Origin: Rhodovibrionaceae bacterium
GTDB lineage: Bacteria > Pseudomonadota > Alphaproteobacteria > Kiloniellales > DSM-21159
Direction of reading: 5' to 3'
Assembly (NCBI GenBank): GCA_028279885.1
Contig: JANQMX010000050.1
Coordinates: 1-64,000 of the forward strand
Length of the DNA: 64,000 bases
The position numbers and the translations under genes were made by a program. This document shows positions 44,101 through 52,327 of the stretch, piece by piece (position 1 is the stretch's first letter; each line of letters begins with the position of its first letter). The notes beneath the pieces are model-generated. The model saw nothing but the letters and a program-made list of their open reading frames with translations, had not been told where the DNA came from and did no database searches.

Positions 44101-44414
44101 GGCTTGCGGAGGCGGCGCTGGCCAGCGGCGACCAGCGAGCGGCTGAAAGCTCGGTGGGGCTGGCTCTGGAACTCGCCGAGCAGTGCAAAGAGTGGGGCAA
44201 CAAAGCCGAAGCCCTTTGGACCCGAGGCGAGATCTTGACCTCGACCAAAGACGCGAAAGCGGCGACGCATTGTTACGAGAGCGCGCTCTCCCTGGCGGAG
44301 GCTTGCAACATGAAGCCGCTGATTGCGCGCTGCCAAGCGGCGTTAGTGCGTCACGGTGTCATGAGCGGGGGTGGAGATTACGATAGTTTTGGCGGTCGCG
44401 GCGCTCGTAGCTGA
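41178..44414 (+). CDS. Class III cyclase domain - AAA ATPase - TPR signalling protein
   Basis: This 1078-residue protein combines a zinc ribbon (CPNC and CHSC near residues 6-23), a class III nucleotide cyclase domain (about 66-240), a STAND-type ATPase with P-loop GEAGVGKS at 295-302 and Walker B 'LVVLIEDAQWID' near 417, and a helical TPR-like C-terminus. In the cyclase domain the metal aspartates are kept (Asp74 in 'LFADIANST', Asp118 in 'LMGDGIIALFG') and Arg199 is present. The transition-state asparagine position in 'GATTHLSARLE' reads His195, so activity is uncertain. Homologues are multi-domain signalling proteins with unknown inputs. An alternative start is ATG 41187. Confidence 0.85.
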   Translation: MSSMECPNCKARVRDDANYCHSCGTNLASARPAETKVVTLEDVLSTSDARRPGHSSKAKKVFQERKEVTVLFADIANSTEIISEHDPEFALEFLDGATLRMAESVEKFGGTVSRLMGDGIIALFGAPVAVENHATHACLAALDMKEALAAMRDDQAASNTGDIRVRTGISTGEVVIRAMESDAGFDFTAMGATTHLSARLEHMADPDTILCSSQTKMLTGPRFNWQPLGSTQLRGFVEPVEVFQLLSAESHAASFDNLPASNLSLFVGREKQLKQILSCFRPSQRETPKGVVIVGEAGVGKSRLSWEAINRSATGSGHLMRIEANSYGQGIPYLPFATMLRSYFQLGSGDSESEIYSKIRGQLRDLEPELEGRATAVLSVLGVRIDDPEWFKMDSSQRQQLAHDTICRLLMAESRYNGLVVLIEDAQWIDSDSAVLLRHILSNVAGSDLVFLITSRFRQEDLTSAFRGIDEITLAPLAQPSAEQLIDSCLGSDASLAKLKWELMERTAGNPFFIEESIRTLEASGVLRGGYGGFRLSGAYREIEIPSSVKSVISSRVDGLSLSDKEVLQAAAVIGDVFSVRLLENVVSTPNKSELSGRLARLSEARLIRSESLDGEPAYRFTHGLIHEVVRSELLSHQVAGLHRKVLTAVETVFSDRLHELTETLAHHARAGEVWDKALLYTRTAGRRAAERSAYKSAVAFFEEALRYCELVPQTAETLASAIDISFDLRNVLYPLGEIQKDLDNLQRVEELSRGFIAPQRRARLSAYIARDMALLGRPDDSVSAGHRALVLARSARDRELEILTNAYIGSAHYALGDFKQSATLLGSAIAALSQGYEHHTFGLPGPGYLFFESWRLWALARLGDFEVGSRAADEVVRFSRSLDHPLTSAVAIYSAGFLHMHRGDLEVAVPLLEEGLRICEDWDLVAWFTNLSSALGHALVLGNDPTEGRKCLEAAVARSRELGILVSHSLEMAWLAEAALASGDQRAAESSVGLALELAEQCKEWGNKAEALWTRGEILTSTKDAKAATHCYESALSLAEACNMKPLIARCQAALVRHGVMSGGGDYDSFGGRGARS

Positions 44415-44483
44415 GCGCCGTTTGCCGTCAAACAGCCATCGTCGAGGGCTGCCACCTAATGACGGGTCCTGTCGCAGAAACAA

Positions 44484-44507
44484 CGGCGGGGCCCGAAGAC
44501 CCCGCCG
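44484..44507 (-). terminator. Terminator of the TRAP binding-protein gene
   Basis: CGGCGGGG (44484-44491) and CCCCGCCG (44500-44507) form an 8-bp stem. Read on the minus strand it is followed by TTGTTTCTG, so it fits termination behind the gene ending at 44538. Confidence 0.75.
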
Positions 44508-44537
44508 CGAAAAGCACTATCAGAGACGTGTCCGCTC

Positions 44538-45644
44538 CTACAGGCTGACCCATTGGAAGGGCAGCGAGCGGGCGTTGTAGAAAGCACGCTCCGAGAAAGA
44601 CGCGTAGGAGATCGATTGCTTGCGGAAGGCGATGATCGACTCCATGACCTCGCGGGACATCGCATCCTGATTCGCCAAGTCGCCGATAACTTCGCCCGAA
44701 AGCTTGCCGAGACCGTTCAGCACCTCGTCCGGGAACTGTTTCACCTCGACGCCGTGCTCGGTGACCAGGGTCTCGAGCGCGGCGTTGTTCTTCGCCGTGA
44801 ACTCGTTGATCACATAGGCGTTGGCGTAGGCGTTGGCCGCCTCGACGATGGCTTTCTGGTCGCTTGGCAGCGATTCCCAGACCGTCAGGCTGACGAAGTT
44901 GTCCAGCAGCGTCGCAGGCTCGTGCCAGCCCGGGTAGTAGTACTTCTTGGCCGACTTGTAGAGGCCGAAAGCCAGATCGTTGTAGGGGCCGACCCACTCG
45001 GTGGCATCGATCGCGCCGGAAGCCAGCGCCGGTGGAATCTCGCCGCCCGGCAGGTTGACCACGTTGCCGCCGGCCGCCTTGACGACTTCGCCGCCCAGGC
45101 CCGGGATACGCATCTTCAGGCCCTTGTAGTCTTCCAGGCTGTTGATGTCATTGTTGAACCAGCCGCCGGCCTGGACGCCGGTGTTGCCGGAGACAAAGAA
45201 CTTGCAGCCGAGTTCGGCATAGACCTTGTCGGCCAGCTCCTGTCCGCCGCCGAACTGCACCCAGGCGTTCTGCTCCGTGGCGTTGAGGCCGAAAGGGATG
45301 GAGGCGATGAACTGCGTCGCCGCGACTTTGCCCTTCCAGTAGTAAGGGGCGCCATGGCCCATATCGAGGGAACCGCCGGCAACAGCGTCCATCGTCTCGA
45401 AGGCCGGGACGATCTCGCCGCCACCGAAGACCTCGACCTCCAGGGCGCCACCGGACGCCGTGGTGATGAACTCGGCAAGCTTGTTGGCTCCCGTGCCGAG
45501 GCCGGGGAAGTTCTTCGGCCAAGTCGTCTGCATGCGCAGGCGCTTGGTGCCTTGCGACAAGGCCGGTTTGGGGAACGAGGCGGCGGCCGCCGCCGTCGCG
45601 ACGCCACCGACTGCCGCGCCTGAAAGGAACTCGCGACGCTTCAT
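44538..45644 (-). CDS. TRAP transporter substrate-binding protein (DctP family)
   Basis: This 368-residue periplasmic protein has a Tat-type signal ('MKRREFLSGAAVGG', twin arginine) and DctP/TakP-family motifs: 'MQTTWPKNFPGLGTGANKLA', 'GSLDMGHGAPYYWKGK', 'MRIPGLGGEVVKAAGG' and 'GAIDATEWVGPYNDLAFGLY'. TakP-type proteins bind 2-oxo acids, often with a cation. GGGAGGTG precedes ATG 45644. No permease is adjacent on this strand; the DctQ/M genes at 38381-40502 on the other strand are the nearest partners. Confidence 0.9.
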   Translation of the reverse strand: MKRREFLSGAAVGGVATAAAAASFPKPALSQGTKRLRMQTTWPKNFPGLGTGANKLAEFITTASGGALEVEVFGGGEIVPAFETMDAVAGGSLDMGHGAPYYWKGKVAATQFIASIPFGLNATEQNAWVQFGGGQELADKVYAELGCKFFVSGNTGVQAGGWFNNDINSLEDYKGLKMRIPGLGGEVVKAAGGNVVNLPGGEIPPALASGAIDATEWVGPYNDLAFGLYKSAKKYYYPGWHEPATLLDNFVSLTVWESLPSDQKAIVEAANAYANAYVINEFTAKNNAALETLVTEHGVEVKQFPDEVLNGLGKLSGEVIGDLANQDAMSREVMESIIAFRKQSISYASFSERAFYNARSLPFQWVSL

Positions 45645-45768
45645 GGAATTGCACCTCCCTTTGTTTTGATCGTGATGTGCGCGAGATAGTTGCGCCCGTT
45701 ATGTGGGCATAATGTGGTGGGGAAACTACGCGGCGATGGTGGGGGCGGCAAGGCCGCGGTGCTGGTCG

Positions 45769-46653
45769 TTAGAATGTCAAATCGGACCAATAGCCGTCCT
45801 TGATGCCTTCAAGCGGCTCGAAACGCGTTTTGTACTTCATTTTGCTGCTTTCGGCGATCCAATAGCCGAGATAGACGTGAGTCCGGCCACGCTCCCGCAC
45901 CTGACGAATAAGCTCCAGGATCATCAGGCTGCCGAGCGAGCGTTGCGCCTCATCCGGCGCGAAAAAGCTGTAGACGGCCGAGACGCCGTCTTGCACCCAG
46001 TCGACCAGACAGGCCGCGACAAGCCTACCGTCGGGCACGCGGAACTCGACGACGCCGGTGTCGATGTTGGTTTCCTCGATCATGGCCCGGTAGTCCGCGA
46101 AGGACATGCCGCTCATCTCGCCGTCATCGTGGCGGTCTCTCAGATAGGCTTTGAAGAGGCGGTACTGCTCGTCCGTGGCGACGGCCGGGCGCTGCGCGAT
46201 GATCAGGTCGGTGTTGCGGCGCATGACACGACGCTGCCAGGGCTTCTCGATGAAGCGGTCCGCCGCCACCCTGACCGGGACACAAGCCTCGCAGTCGCTG
46301 CAGGCCGGGCGGTAGACGTAGCGATGGCTGCGGCGAAATCCGCCGAGAATGAGGCTGTCGTAGAGCTGGCGCGAGCGCCGCACCGGCAACTCGGCGATGA
46401 CCTTGCGCTCCCACCGGCCTGGCAGATAGGGGCAGGGCATCTCGGCCATCACGTAGAAGCAATGCGGAGGCTGGTTTTCTTCCGTCTTGCCCGCCGCGTC
46501 ACCCGGCTGGCTGGTTCTGGTCGCTTCGTCGCGCACGCTGACTGGTCTTTCTGCTCCGGGCGCCCTCTTGGCACAGGCCGCTGCCATCATAGCCCTGCGG
46601 AGAACTCCAGCCTTGGGACCGTCCCCAATGGCGGTCCCAATGCCCCAACTCAC
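45769..46653 (-). CDS. bpt: Aspartate/glutamate leucyltransferase (Bpt)
   Basis: This protein of the N-end rule pathway moves Leu from Leu-tRNA to proteins starting with Asp or Glu, marking them for ClpAP. 'CPYLPGRWERKVIAELP', 'RPACSDCEACVPVRVAADRF' and 'YLGYWIAESSKMKYKTRFEP' are typical of the bacterial ATE/Bpt family. The start is uncertain: the first 37 residues of this 294-residue frame (GTG 46653) look unrelated, and ATG 46590 or GTG 46536 would give a normal-sized protein. None has a good ribosome site. Confidence 0.88.
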   Translation of the reverse strand: MSWGIGTAIGDGPKAGVLRRAMMAAACAKRAPGAERPVSVRDEATRTSQPGDAAGKTEENQPPHCFYVMAEMPCPYLPGRWERKVIAELPVRRSRQLYDSLILGGFRRSHRYVYRPACSDCEACVPVRVAADRFIEKPWQRRVMRRNTDLIIAQRPAVATDEQYRLFKAYLRDRHDDGEMSGMSFADYRAMIEETNIDTGVVEFRVPDGRLVAACLVDWVQDGVSAVYSFFAPDEAQRSLGSLMILELIRQVRERGRTHVYLGYWIAESSKMKYKTRFEPLEGIKDGYWSDLTF

Positions 46654-46697
46654 GCGGGGATCGTCTCATGAAACCGCCGGAGCTGTAAACAGCTCCC

Positions 46698-47222
46698 TTA
46701 GGCGAACCCCAGGCTGGCCCTGACGGCGCTCGTTCGCACCACCAGGCTGCCCGAGAGGAAGTCGTGCACACAGCGCTTGCGTTCGTTGAACAGCGGCACC
46801 AGGAACACGAGCGGCAGGCTGAAGCTGACGAGAAACAAGGCGGCGCGCACGAAAGCCTGGATGTAGTCCAGGCGGCTGCCCGTATAGCCCCTGACTTCCA
46901 GATCAAGCAGATACATGCCCGCTGTGGCTCCGCCGGAGCCGATCATCCAGGTGAAGTAGGCGACCGGCAGAAGGCTCGCCGCCACGACCTGCAAAGGCCA
47001 GATGACCGGGCCCATGAGCCCGAAGGTCATTCCCGTCGCGACGAAGGCCGCCAGCCAGATCGCGCCGGACAGCGCCAAAAGCAGCAGAAAATCGATTGCC
47101 GACGCCAAGATGCGGCGGCGCAGCAACTCGTCGTAAAGCTCGGGGTTGTCCAGCGGCGTGGGAGCTTCCCCCACCCAAACCGGACCGCGCAATCGCAGGG
47201 TCATCCCACGGCCGTCACTCAC
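46698..47222 (-). CDS. RDD family membrane protein
   Basis: This 174-residue protein has the RDD signature near 'LLRRRILASAIDFLLLLALS' (Arg then Asp-Asp-like positions) and three to four membrane segments: about 40-60, 72-95 and 115-140. RDD proteins are poorly characterised; some are Na+/H+ antiporters. GTG 47222 was chosen because AGGAGAG lies eight bases upstream. It is on the same strand as bpt with a 44-base gap. Confidence 0.75.
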   Translation of the reverse strand: MSDGRGMTLRLRGPVWVGEAPTPLDNPELYDELLRRRILASAIDFLLLLALSGAIWLAAFVATGMTFGLMGPVIWPLQVVAASLLPVAYFTWMIGSGGATAGMYLLDLEVRGYTGSRLDYIQAFVRAALFLVSFSLPLVFLVPLFNERKRCVHDFLSGSLVVRTSAVRASLGFA

Positions 47223-47305
47223 GCGTTCATCTCTCCTGACGTCATATGCCTGATGAAACACATGGGGCGGCTGTGCCACTGCCGCAAGCGACCGTTGCGG
47301 TGGCC

Positions 47306-48340
47306 CTATTCGACGACGGTCAGGCTGCTCGCGTTGCTGGGTTGGGGCAGCTCGCTGTCGCGCCGAATAATGGAGGGCGGCTCTTGCGGCGGCGCCGGCT
47401 CCTCCGCCTCTGCGTCGGCTGCGGCCTGCGCCTTGGCCTCCAGGTTCCCGCCTGAGCGGTGATTGAGCACGATGATCGCGACACGGCGGTTCTGCGGCGA
47501 GTCCGGTTCATCGGGGAGCAGCAGCTCCGTAGCGGCCTTGCCGCTGACCTGCTCGATACGTTCCGCCGGCAGATCGTTGTTGATCAGCACACGCCGACTG
47601 GCATTGGCCCGGTCGGTCGAAAGCTCCCAATTGCTGTAGTCGTCGCGTCCCTTAAAGGGCGTGGCATCGGTGTGCCCGCTGATCGTGATCTGGTTGGGCA
47701 ACCGCCGGATGGCGGCCGCGACGAGCTCGAGCAGCTTCAGGGTCTGCGGCGCGGGCTCGGCGCTGCCGCTCTTGAACATGGCGGCGCCTTTCTTGTCGAC
47801 GATCTGGATGCGCAGGCCTTCATCCGTCTGATCGATCAAGAGATTACCGTTGAGTTGTTCTAGGCCGGGCGTTGCTTCAATGGCCTGGCGCAGCTCGGCT
47901 TCGGCCTTGTCGAAACGCTCGCGCTCGCGCTCTTCGATCTCTTTGGTGAGCTGTTCTTCGCTGACGTCGCCGTCCTCGGCCTCCACCTCCTCTTCCGGCT
48001 CGTCGGTTTCTTCCTCCGGCGAGGCAAGGCTGACGGTGACTCCCATGGGCGAGAGCTCGCTGATTGCCGCCCCTTCTTCCGAAAGGCTACGGCCGCCAAG
48101 CACGCCGCCAGCCCCGCTGTGCGAGCTGTCTGAGAGTGCCGTCGGGCTGAAGTAGTCGGCCAAGCCGGTCAACTGCTCTTCGGACGAGGTCGAGAGCAGC
48201 CACAACAACAGGAAGAAGGCCATCATGGCGGTCACGAAGTCCGCATAGGCGACCTTCCAGGCGCCGCCGTGGTGCCCGTGGCCGTGGCCCTTCTTAACCT
48301 TCTTGATAAGGATTGGCCGTTCGTCTGCCGCGTTGGCCAT
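47306..48340 (-). CDS. motB: Flagellar motor stator protein MotB
   Basis: This 344-residue protein has one membrane helix ('VAYADFVTAMMAFFLLLWLL') with the proton-binding Asp34 in the sequence typical of MotB. A Glu-rich linker is followed by a C-terminal OmpA-like peptidoglycan-binding domain ('ISGHTDATPFKG', 'NWELSTDRANASRRVL'). It anchors the stator to the wall. No motA or other flagellar gene is nearby, so it is an isolated stator gene, as often seen in alphaproteobacteria. The C-terminal 35 residues are Ala/Glu/Pro-rich and not part of the OmpA fold. Confidence 0.92.
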   Translation of the reverse strand: MANAADERPILIKKVKKGHGHGHHGGAWKVAYADFVTAMMAFFLLLWLLSTSSEEQLTGLADYFSPTALSDSSHSGAGGVLGGRSLSEEGAAISELSPMGVTVSLASPEEETDEPEEEVEAEDGDVSEEQLTKEIEERERERFDKAEAELRQAIEATPGLEQLNGNLLIDQTDEGLRIQIVDKKGAAMFKSGSAEPAPQTLKLLELVAAAIRRLPNQITISGHTDATPFKGRDDYSNWELSTDRANASRRVLINNDLPAERIEQVSGKAATELLLPDEPDSPQNRRVAIIVLNHRSGGNLEAKAQAAADAEAEEPAPPQEPPSIIRRDSELPQPSNASSLTVVE

Positions 48341-48447
48341 GCCTGGGACGACCCCGTTCCCTAATTCAGCCCGATAGGGAGGGCAGTCTGACCAATCGCC
48401 CTTAAAAAGCAGTTAGGTACGTAAGCTCACGCAGTGGCAGGGTAACT

Positions 48448-49623
48448 CTAGGCCAGGGCCTGGCGCAGGTCTGCGATCAGGTCGTCGACCTCCTCGACGC
48501 CAACCGACAGCCGGACGAGGCCGTCGCTGATACCGAGGGTAGCCCGGATGTCCGGCGGGATGGAGGCGTGGGTCATGATCGCCGGATGCTCGATCAGGCT
48601 CTCGACGCCGCCGAGAGACTCGGCCAGAGCGAAGATCTCAACCCGCTCCAAAAAGCGGCGCGATTCCTCCAGGCCGCCGTGCAGAACCGCCGTCACCATG
48701 CCGCCGCCGCCACGCATCTGCCGTAGGGCGAGGCCGTGTTGGGGGTGACTCGCAAGGCCTGGGTAGTGCACCTGCGCGACTTTGGGGTGGTTCTCAAGGA
48801 ATTCAGCCACTTGTCGGGCACTTTCACCATGCCGCTCCATGCGCAGCGCCAAGGTTTTGAGCCCGCGCAGCGCCAGGAAGGCATCGAAGGGGCCCTGGAT
48901 ACCGCCGACGGCATTGATCAGGAAAGCGAGCTCCTCGGCAAGGCCTGCATTGTCGCCGACCACCAGAATGCCGCCCACCATATCGCTGTGCCCATTCAGG
49001 TACTTGGTGGCCGAATGCATGACGATGTCGCAGCCCTGCTCCAGGGGGCGCTGAACCCAAGGGCTGGCGAAGGTGTTGTCGCAGCAGGTCAGGATGCCGC
49101 GGGCCTTGGCGATGGCGGTCACCGCCTCGAGGTCAACCAGTTTGAGCAGCGGATTGGTCGGCGTTTCTATCCAGATGAGCTTGGTGTTCTCGCGGATAGC
49201 GGCCTCCAGGCCCGCGGTATCGCTTAAGTCCACGAAGGTGAAGTCGAGGCCGGCGGAGCGGCGGCGAACCCGCTCGAACAGGCGGTAGGTGCCGCCGTAG
49301 ACGTCATCCATCACCACGATGTGGCTACCTGTCTCGAAAAGGTCGAGCAGGGTCGCGGTCGCGGCCAGGCCGGAGGCGAAGGCGAAGCCCCGAGTGCCGC
49401 TTTCTAAATCGGCAATGCAGGCTTCGTAGGCCGCTCGGGTCGGATTGTGCGTGCGGCTGTACTCGTAGCCCTTATGGACGCCCGGGCTCTCCTGGACATA
49501 GGTCGAGCTGGCGTAGATCGGCGTCATGATGGCGCCTGTTGTCGGGTCCGGCCGCTGGCCGGCGTGAATGGCGCGCGTGCCGAAGCCGAGGCGATTGGGG
49601 CGGGGTGGTGTGGTGTCAGGCAT
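48448..49623 (-). CDS. Cystathionine gamma-lyase / gamma-synthase family PLP enzyme
   Basis: This 391-residue Cys/Met-metabolism enzyme has Lys207 in 'MHSATKYLNGHSDMVGG', 'GYEYSRTHNPTRAAYE' for the active-site Tyr/Arg, and 'SLGGVESLIEHPAIMTHA' near the C-terminus. Sequence alone does not decide between cystathionine gamma-synthase and gamma-lyase. The neighbouring cystathionine beta-synthase gene 38 bases upstream on the same strand favours gamma-lyase in reverse transsulfuration (homocysteine to cysteine). Confidence 0.9.
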   Translation of the reverse strand: MPDTTPPRPNRLGFGTRAIHAGQRPDPTTGAIMTPIYASSTYVQESPGVHKGYEYSRTHNPTRAAYEACIADLESGTRGFAFASGLAATATLLDLFETGSHIVVMDDVYGGTYRLFERVRRRSAGLDFTFVDLSDTAGLEAAIRENTKLIWIETPTNPLLKLVDLEAVTAIAKARGILTCCDNTFASPWVQRPLEQGCDIVMHSATKYLNGHSDMVGGILVVGDNAGLAEELAFLINAVGGIQGPFDAFLALRGLKTLALRMERHGESARQVAEFLENHPKVAQVHYPGLASHPQHGLALRQMRGGGGMVTAVLHGGLEESRRFLERVEIFALAESLGGVESLIEHPAIMTHASIPPDIRATLGISDGLVRLSVGVEEVDDLIADLRQALA

Positions 49624-49661
49624 ACGAAACTCTTTCTTTAAAAATCATGAGGTTGGGCGCA

Positions 49662-51080
49662 CTATTTCATGCGTCGCCGTAGATGATTTAGCAGGTCGAT
49701 GCGGGTGATCAGGCCGAGGAAGGCGTCCCCTTCCTCGACGATGGCGATGTGATCGCGGGCGAAGATCGGCAGCAGGTCCTCGATCGGGTGGTCGGGTGCG
49801 ATGGTCTCAAGCTTTGTCGTCATGGCGCTGGAGACGGGCTCCTGAAAGCGGCTCTCGTCGCTGAAGACCTTCAGCAGAATGTCGCTCTCGTCGATGATGC
49901 CGACCACTTGGCCATCATCATCCAGCACCGGCAGTTGAGAGATGTCGTAGAGCTTCATGCGGCCATAAGCGATCAGCAGGCTGTCGCTCGGGACCGTGGT
50001 GACGGTGGCGCCCTCGGTATGGCGCCGGCTGATCAGGTCGCGCAGGTCGCCGCTGCTCTCCCGCTCGATAAAGCCCTGATCGATCATCCAATAGTCGTTG
50101 TAGACCTTGGAGAGGTACTTGTTGCCGCTGTCGCAGACAAAGGTCACGACGCGCTTGGGTGTCGTCTGCTCGCGGCAGTAGCGCAGGGCCGTGGCGATCA
50201 AGGTGCCTGAGGAGGAGCCGGCGAGAATGCCTTCTTTCAGCAGAACCTCGCGCGCGGCGAAGAGTGCTTCCTTGTCGGAGATGCTGTAGGCCTTTTTGAC
50301 CCGGGTGAAATCAGCGATCGGCGGGATGAAATCCTCGCCGATGCCTTCCACGACCCAGGAGCCGACCTCTTCCAACACCTCGCCGGTGTCGATGTAGTGG
50401 GCCAGAATGGAGCCTTCCGGGTCGGCCAGGACCATCTCGATGTTGGGGTCGACCGAGGCGAAGTAGCGCGCGAGACCGGTGATCGTGCCGGCGGAGCCGA
50501 CGCCGCAGACCATGGCGTCCATGCGGTGGTCCATCTGTTCCCAGATCTCGGGCCCGGTGGTGGTTTCGTGCGCCACGGGGTTGGCCGGATTGCCGAACTG
50601 GTTGACGTAGATCGCGCCTTCCTCGGCAGCGATGCGTTCGGCCATGTCCTGATAATAGTCCGGGTGGCCCTTGCCCACATCGGAGCGGGTGAGGCGGACC
50701 TCCGCCCCCAGGGCGCGCAGATGAAAGATCTTCTCCTGCGCCATCTTGTCGGGCACCACGATGATCAGGCGGTAGCCCTTCTGGGCTGCAACCAGGGCCA
50801 AGCCGAGGCCGGTGTTGCCGGCGGTCGCCTCGACCAACGTGCCGCCGGGCTTCAGGGTGCCGTCCCGTTCCGCCGCTTCGATCATCGAACGGCCGATTCG
50901 GTCCTTGATCGAGCCGCCGGGATTTTGGGACTCCAGCTTGAGGAACAGCTCGCAAGGCCCTGTATCGATGCGGTTTACCCGGACAAGCGGCGTGTTGCCG
51001 ATCATCTCCAGGCAATTGCCGTAGACCGGTGCGGAGCCGTCCGGTACGGCGGCGCCCATGGAGACGGCTGACTGTGACAT
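49662..51080 (-). CDS. cbs: Cystathionine beta-synthase with CBS domain pair
   Basis: This 472-residue fold type II PLP enzyme has Lys59 in 'NPGGSIKDRIG', 'EATAGNTGLGLALVA' and the phosphate loop 'GVGSAGTITG'. A C-terminal pair of CBS domains follows ('TTVPSDSLLIAYGRM', 'LPVLDDDGQVVGIIDESDI', 'IAIVEEGDAFLGLITRIDLL'). The regulatory domain pair and length match cystathionine beta-synthase rather than cysteine synthase. GGAG lies six bases before ATG 51080. With the downstream lyase it forms a two-gene route from homocysteine and serine to cysteine. Confidence 0.92.
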   Translation of the reverse strand: MSQSAVSMGAAVPDGSAPVYGNCLEMIGNTPLVRVNRIDTGPCELFLKLESQNPGGSIKDRIGRSMIEAAERDGTLKPGGTLVEATAGNTGLGLALVAAQKGYRLIIVVPDKMAQEKIFHLRALGAEVRLTRSDVGKGHPDYYQDMAERIAAEEGAIYVNQFGNPANPVAHETTTGPEIWEQMDHRMDAMVCGVGSAGTITGLARYFASVDPNIEMVLADPEGSILAHYIDTGEVLEEVGSWVVEGIGEDFIPPIADFTRVKKAYSISDKEALFAAREVLLKEGILAGSSSGTLIATALRYCREQTTPKRVVTFVCDSGNKYLSKVYNDYWMIDQGFIERESSGDLRDLISRRHTEGATVTTVPSDSLLIAYGRMKLYDISQLPVLDDDGQVVGIIDESDILLKVFSDESRFQEPVSSAMTTKLETIAPDHPIEDLLPIFARDHIAIVEEGDAFLGLITRIDLLNHLRRRMK

Positions 51081-51226
51081 GACGGGCTCCCTCGCAACTG
51101 ATCACGCCTTCCGCGCGCGATCTGATTGTCATGCTCGGGAGACTAGTCCAAGGCGAACCGCCGACCAAGGCAGGGAGCAGAGAGGCAGTTATGTTTCGAT
51201 ACGAAGTGCCATCCTGGTCGACCCGT

Positions 51227-52252
51227 TCAGAGTAGAAAGAGGCCGGAGACCCAGCCGGCCAATATGGAGCTTGCCACGGCGAGGCCGATGTAGAGAGCGA
51301 AGACCGGCAGGCGCACCAGCGCAAAAACCGGAATGGCGGCCCAGGCGCTGGTGATGCCACCGGCGATCAGGAAAGCCATGGCGGCGTCGGGACGCATGCC
51401 GGCTTCGATCAAGCCGCGGATGAGCGGCAGGGCGGCATAGCCGTCGAGATAGATGGGCGCGCCGACAATGGCGGAGAGTGGCACCGCCCATGCGTTGTCG
51501 CGCCCGACCCAGTCAATGACCAGCTCTTGCGGCAGATAGAGCTTGAGGAAGAACTCGGCGACGAAGGCCAGCGTCAGCCAGGGCAGCATCAGCCGCGCGG
51601 TGCTGTAGGCGGTGTCGGCGAAGACGGCGCGCCGCTCCCGCTCGTGCCAGAAGCGCCACTGGACGCGTGAAGCCGTGGCGCCGCTGCAAGCCGTTCCGGC
51701 AATGCGCGCCAAGGTGCCGCCATCCTTGGTCGGTGAGCCGAGCGCGCCAGCGGCCGTCAATCCCCAGGTGACGAGGCCGCCGAACAGCCCGATGCCAAGC
51801 GCGGCGAGCGTCTTGATGACGGCGAAATCCCAGCCCAGGGTGCCGGCAGTGATGGCCAGCATGCTGGGGCTGGTGATCGGCGAGGACAGCCAGAAGGCCA
51901 TGATCGGCGCCAGCGGCACGCGGGCGATCAAGAGACCGGCAACCAGCGGCAGCACGCTGATCCCACAGACCGGCGTCAAGGCGCCAATCAGCGAGGCGAG
52001 CCCGATCATGCGCAGATCCCGGCCCTGGAAGGCCGCGGCGATCAGGCCCATGGAGCCGCTGGCCGTGATCCCGGCGGTCAAGCCGACACCGATCAAGATC
52101 ACCGGGCTGATGATCAGCAGGTTCTCCAGCGTGAAGAGGGAGGCATCCAGGGCCAGGCCTGGAAAAGACAGGATGAAGCCTGCGGCCAACAACGCCAGAA
52201 GTGTGCGACGTGCGTAAGGGCGGGCGGTGAGGGCCAGGGTCCTACCGGTCAT
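51227..52252 (-). CDS. YraQ/UPF0718-like permease
   Basis: This 341-residue protein has about eight to ten membrane segments and paired conserved boxes 'SLIGALTPVCGISVLPLVAG' with 'FWLSSPITSPSMLAIT' and 'AIVGAPIYLDGYAALPLI' with 'GGITSAWAAIPVF', the inverted-repeat layout of the DUF318 permease family. Its substrate is unknown; relatives are linked to metal or thiol resistance. ATG 52252 was chosen because AGGAGA lies five bases upstream. It is divergent from a LysR regulator that probably controls it. Confidence 0.78.
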   Translation of the reverse strand: MTGRTLALTARPYARRTLLALLAAGFILSFPGLALDASLFTLENLLIISPVILIGVGLTAGITASGSMGLIAAAFQGRDLRMIGLASLIGALTPVCGISVLPLVAGLLIARVPLAPIMAFWLSSPITSPSMLAITAGTLGWDFAVIKTLAALGIGLFGGLVTWGLTAAGALGSPTKDGGTLARIAGTACSGATASRVQWRFWHERERRAVFADTAYSTARLMLPWLTLAFVAEFFLKLYLPQELVIDWVGRDNAWAVPLSAIVGAPIYLDGYAALPLIRGLIEAGMRPDAAMAFLIAGGITSAWAAIPVFALVRLPVFALYIGLAVASSILAGWVSGLFLL

Positions 52253-52308
52253 GATCGTCTCCTCGTCATGGCGCGGCAGGATAGGGGACGCCTTGTAAGC
52301 GAAAAAAT

Positions 52309-52323
52309 GAATAGTTATTCTAT
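52309..52323. promoter_or_regulatory. LysR-type operator candidate between permease and LysR genes
   Basis: Two overlapping palindromes, GAATA-GT-TATTC (52309-52320) and ATAG-TTATT-CTAT (52311-52323), give a T-N11-A type site in an A/T-rich patch between the divergent genes. It would let the LysR protein control both directions. Confidence 0.45.
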
Positions 52324-52327
52324 AGCC

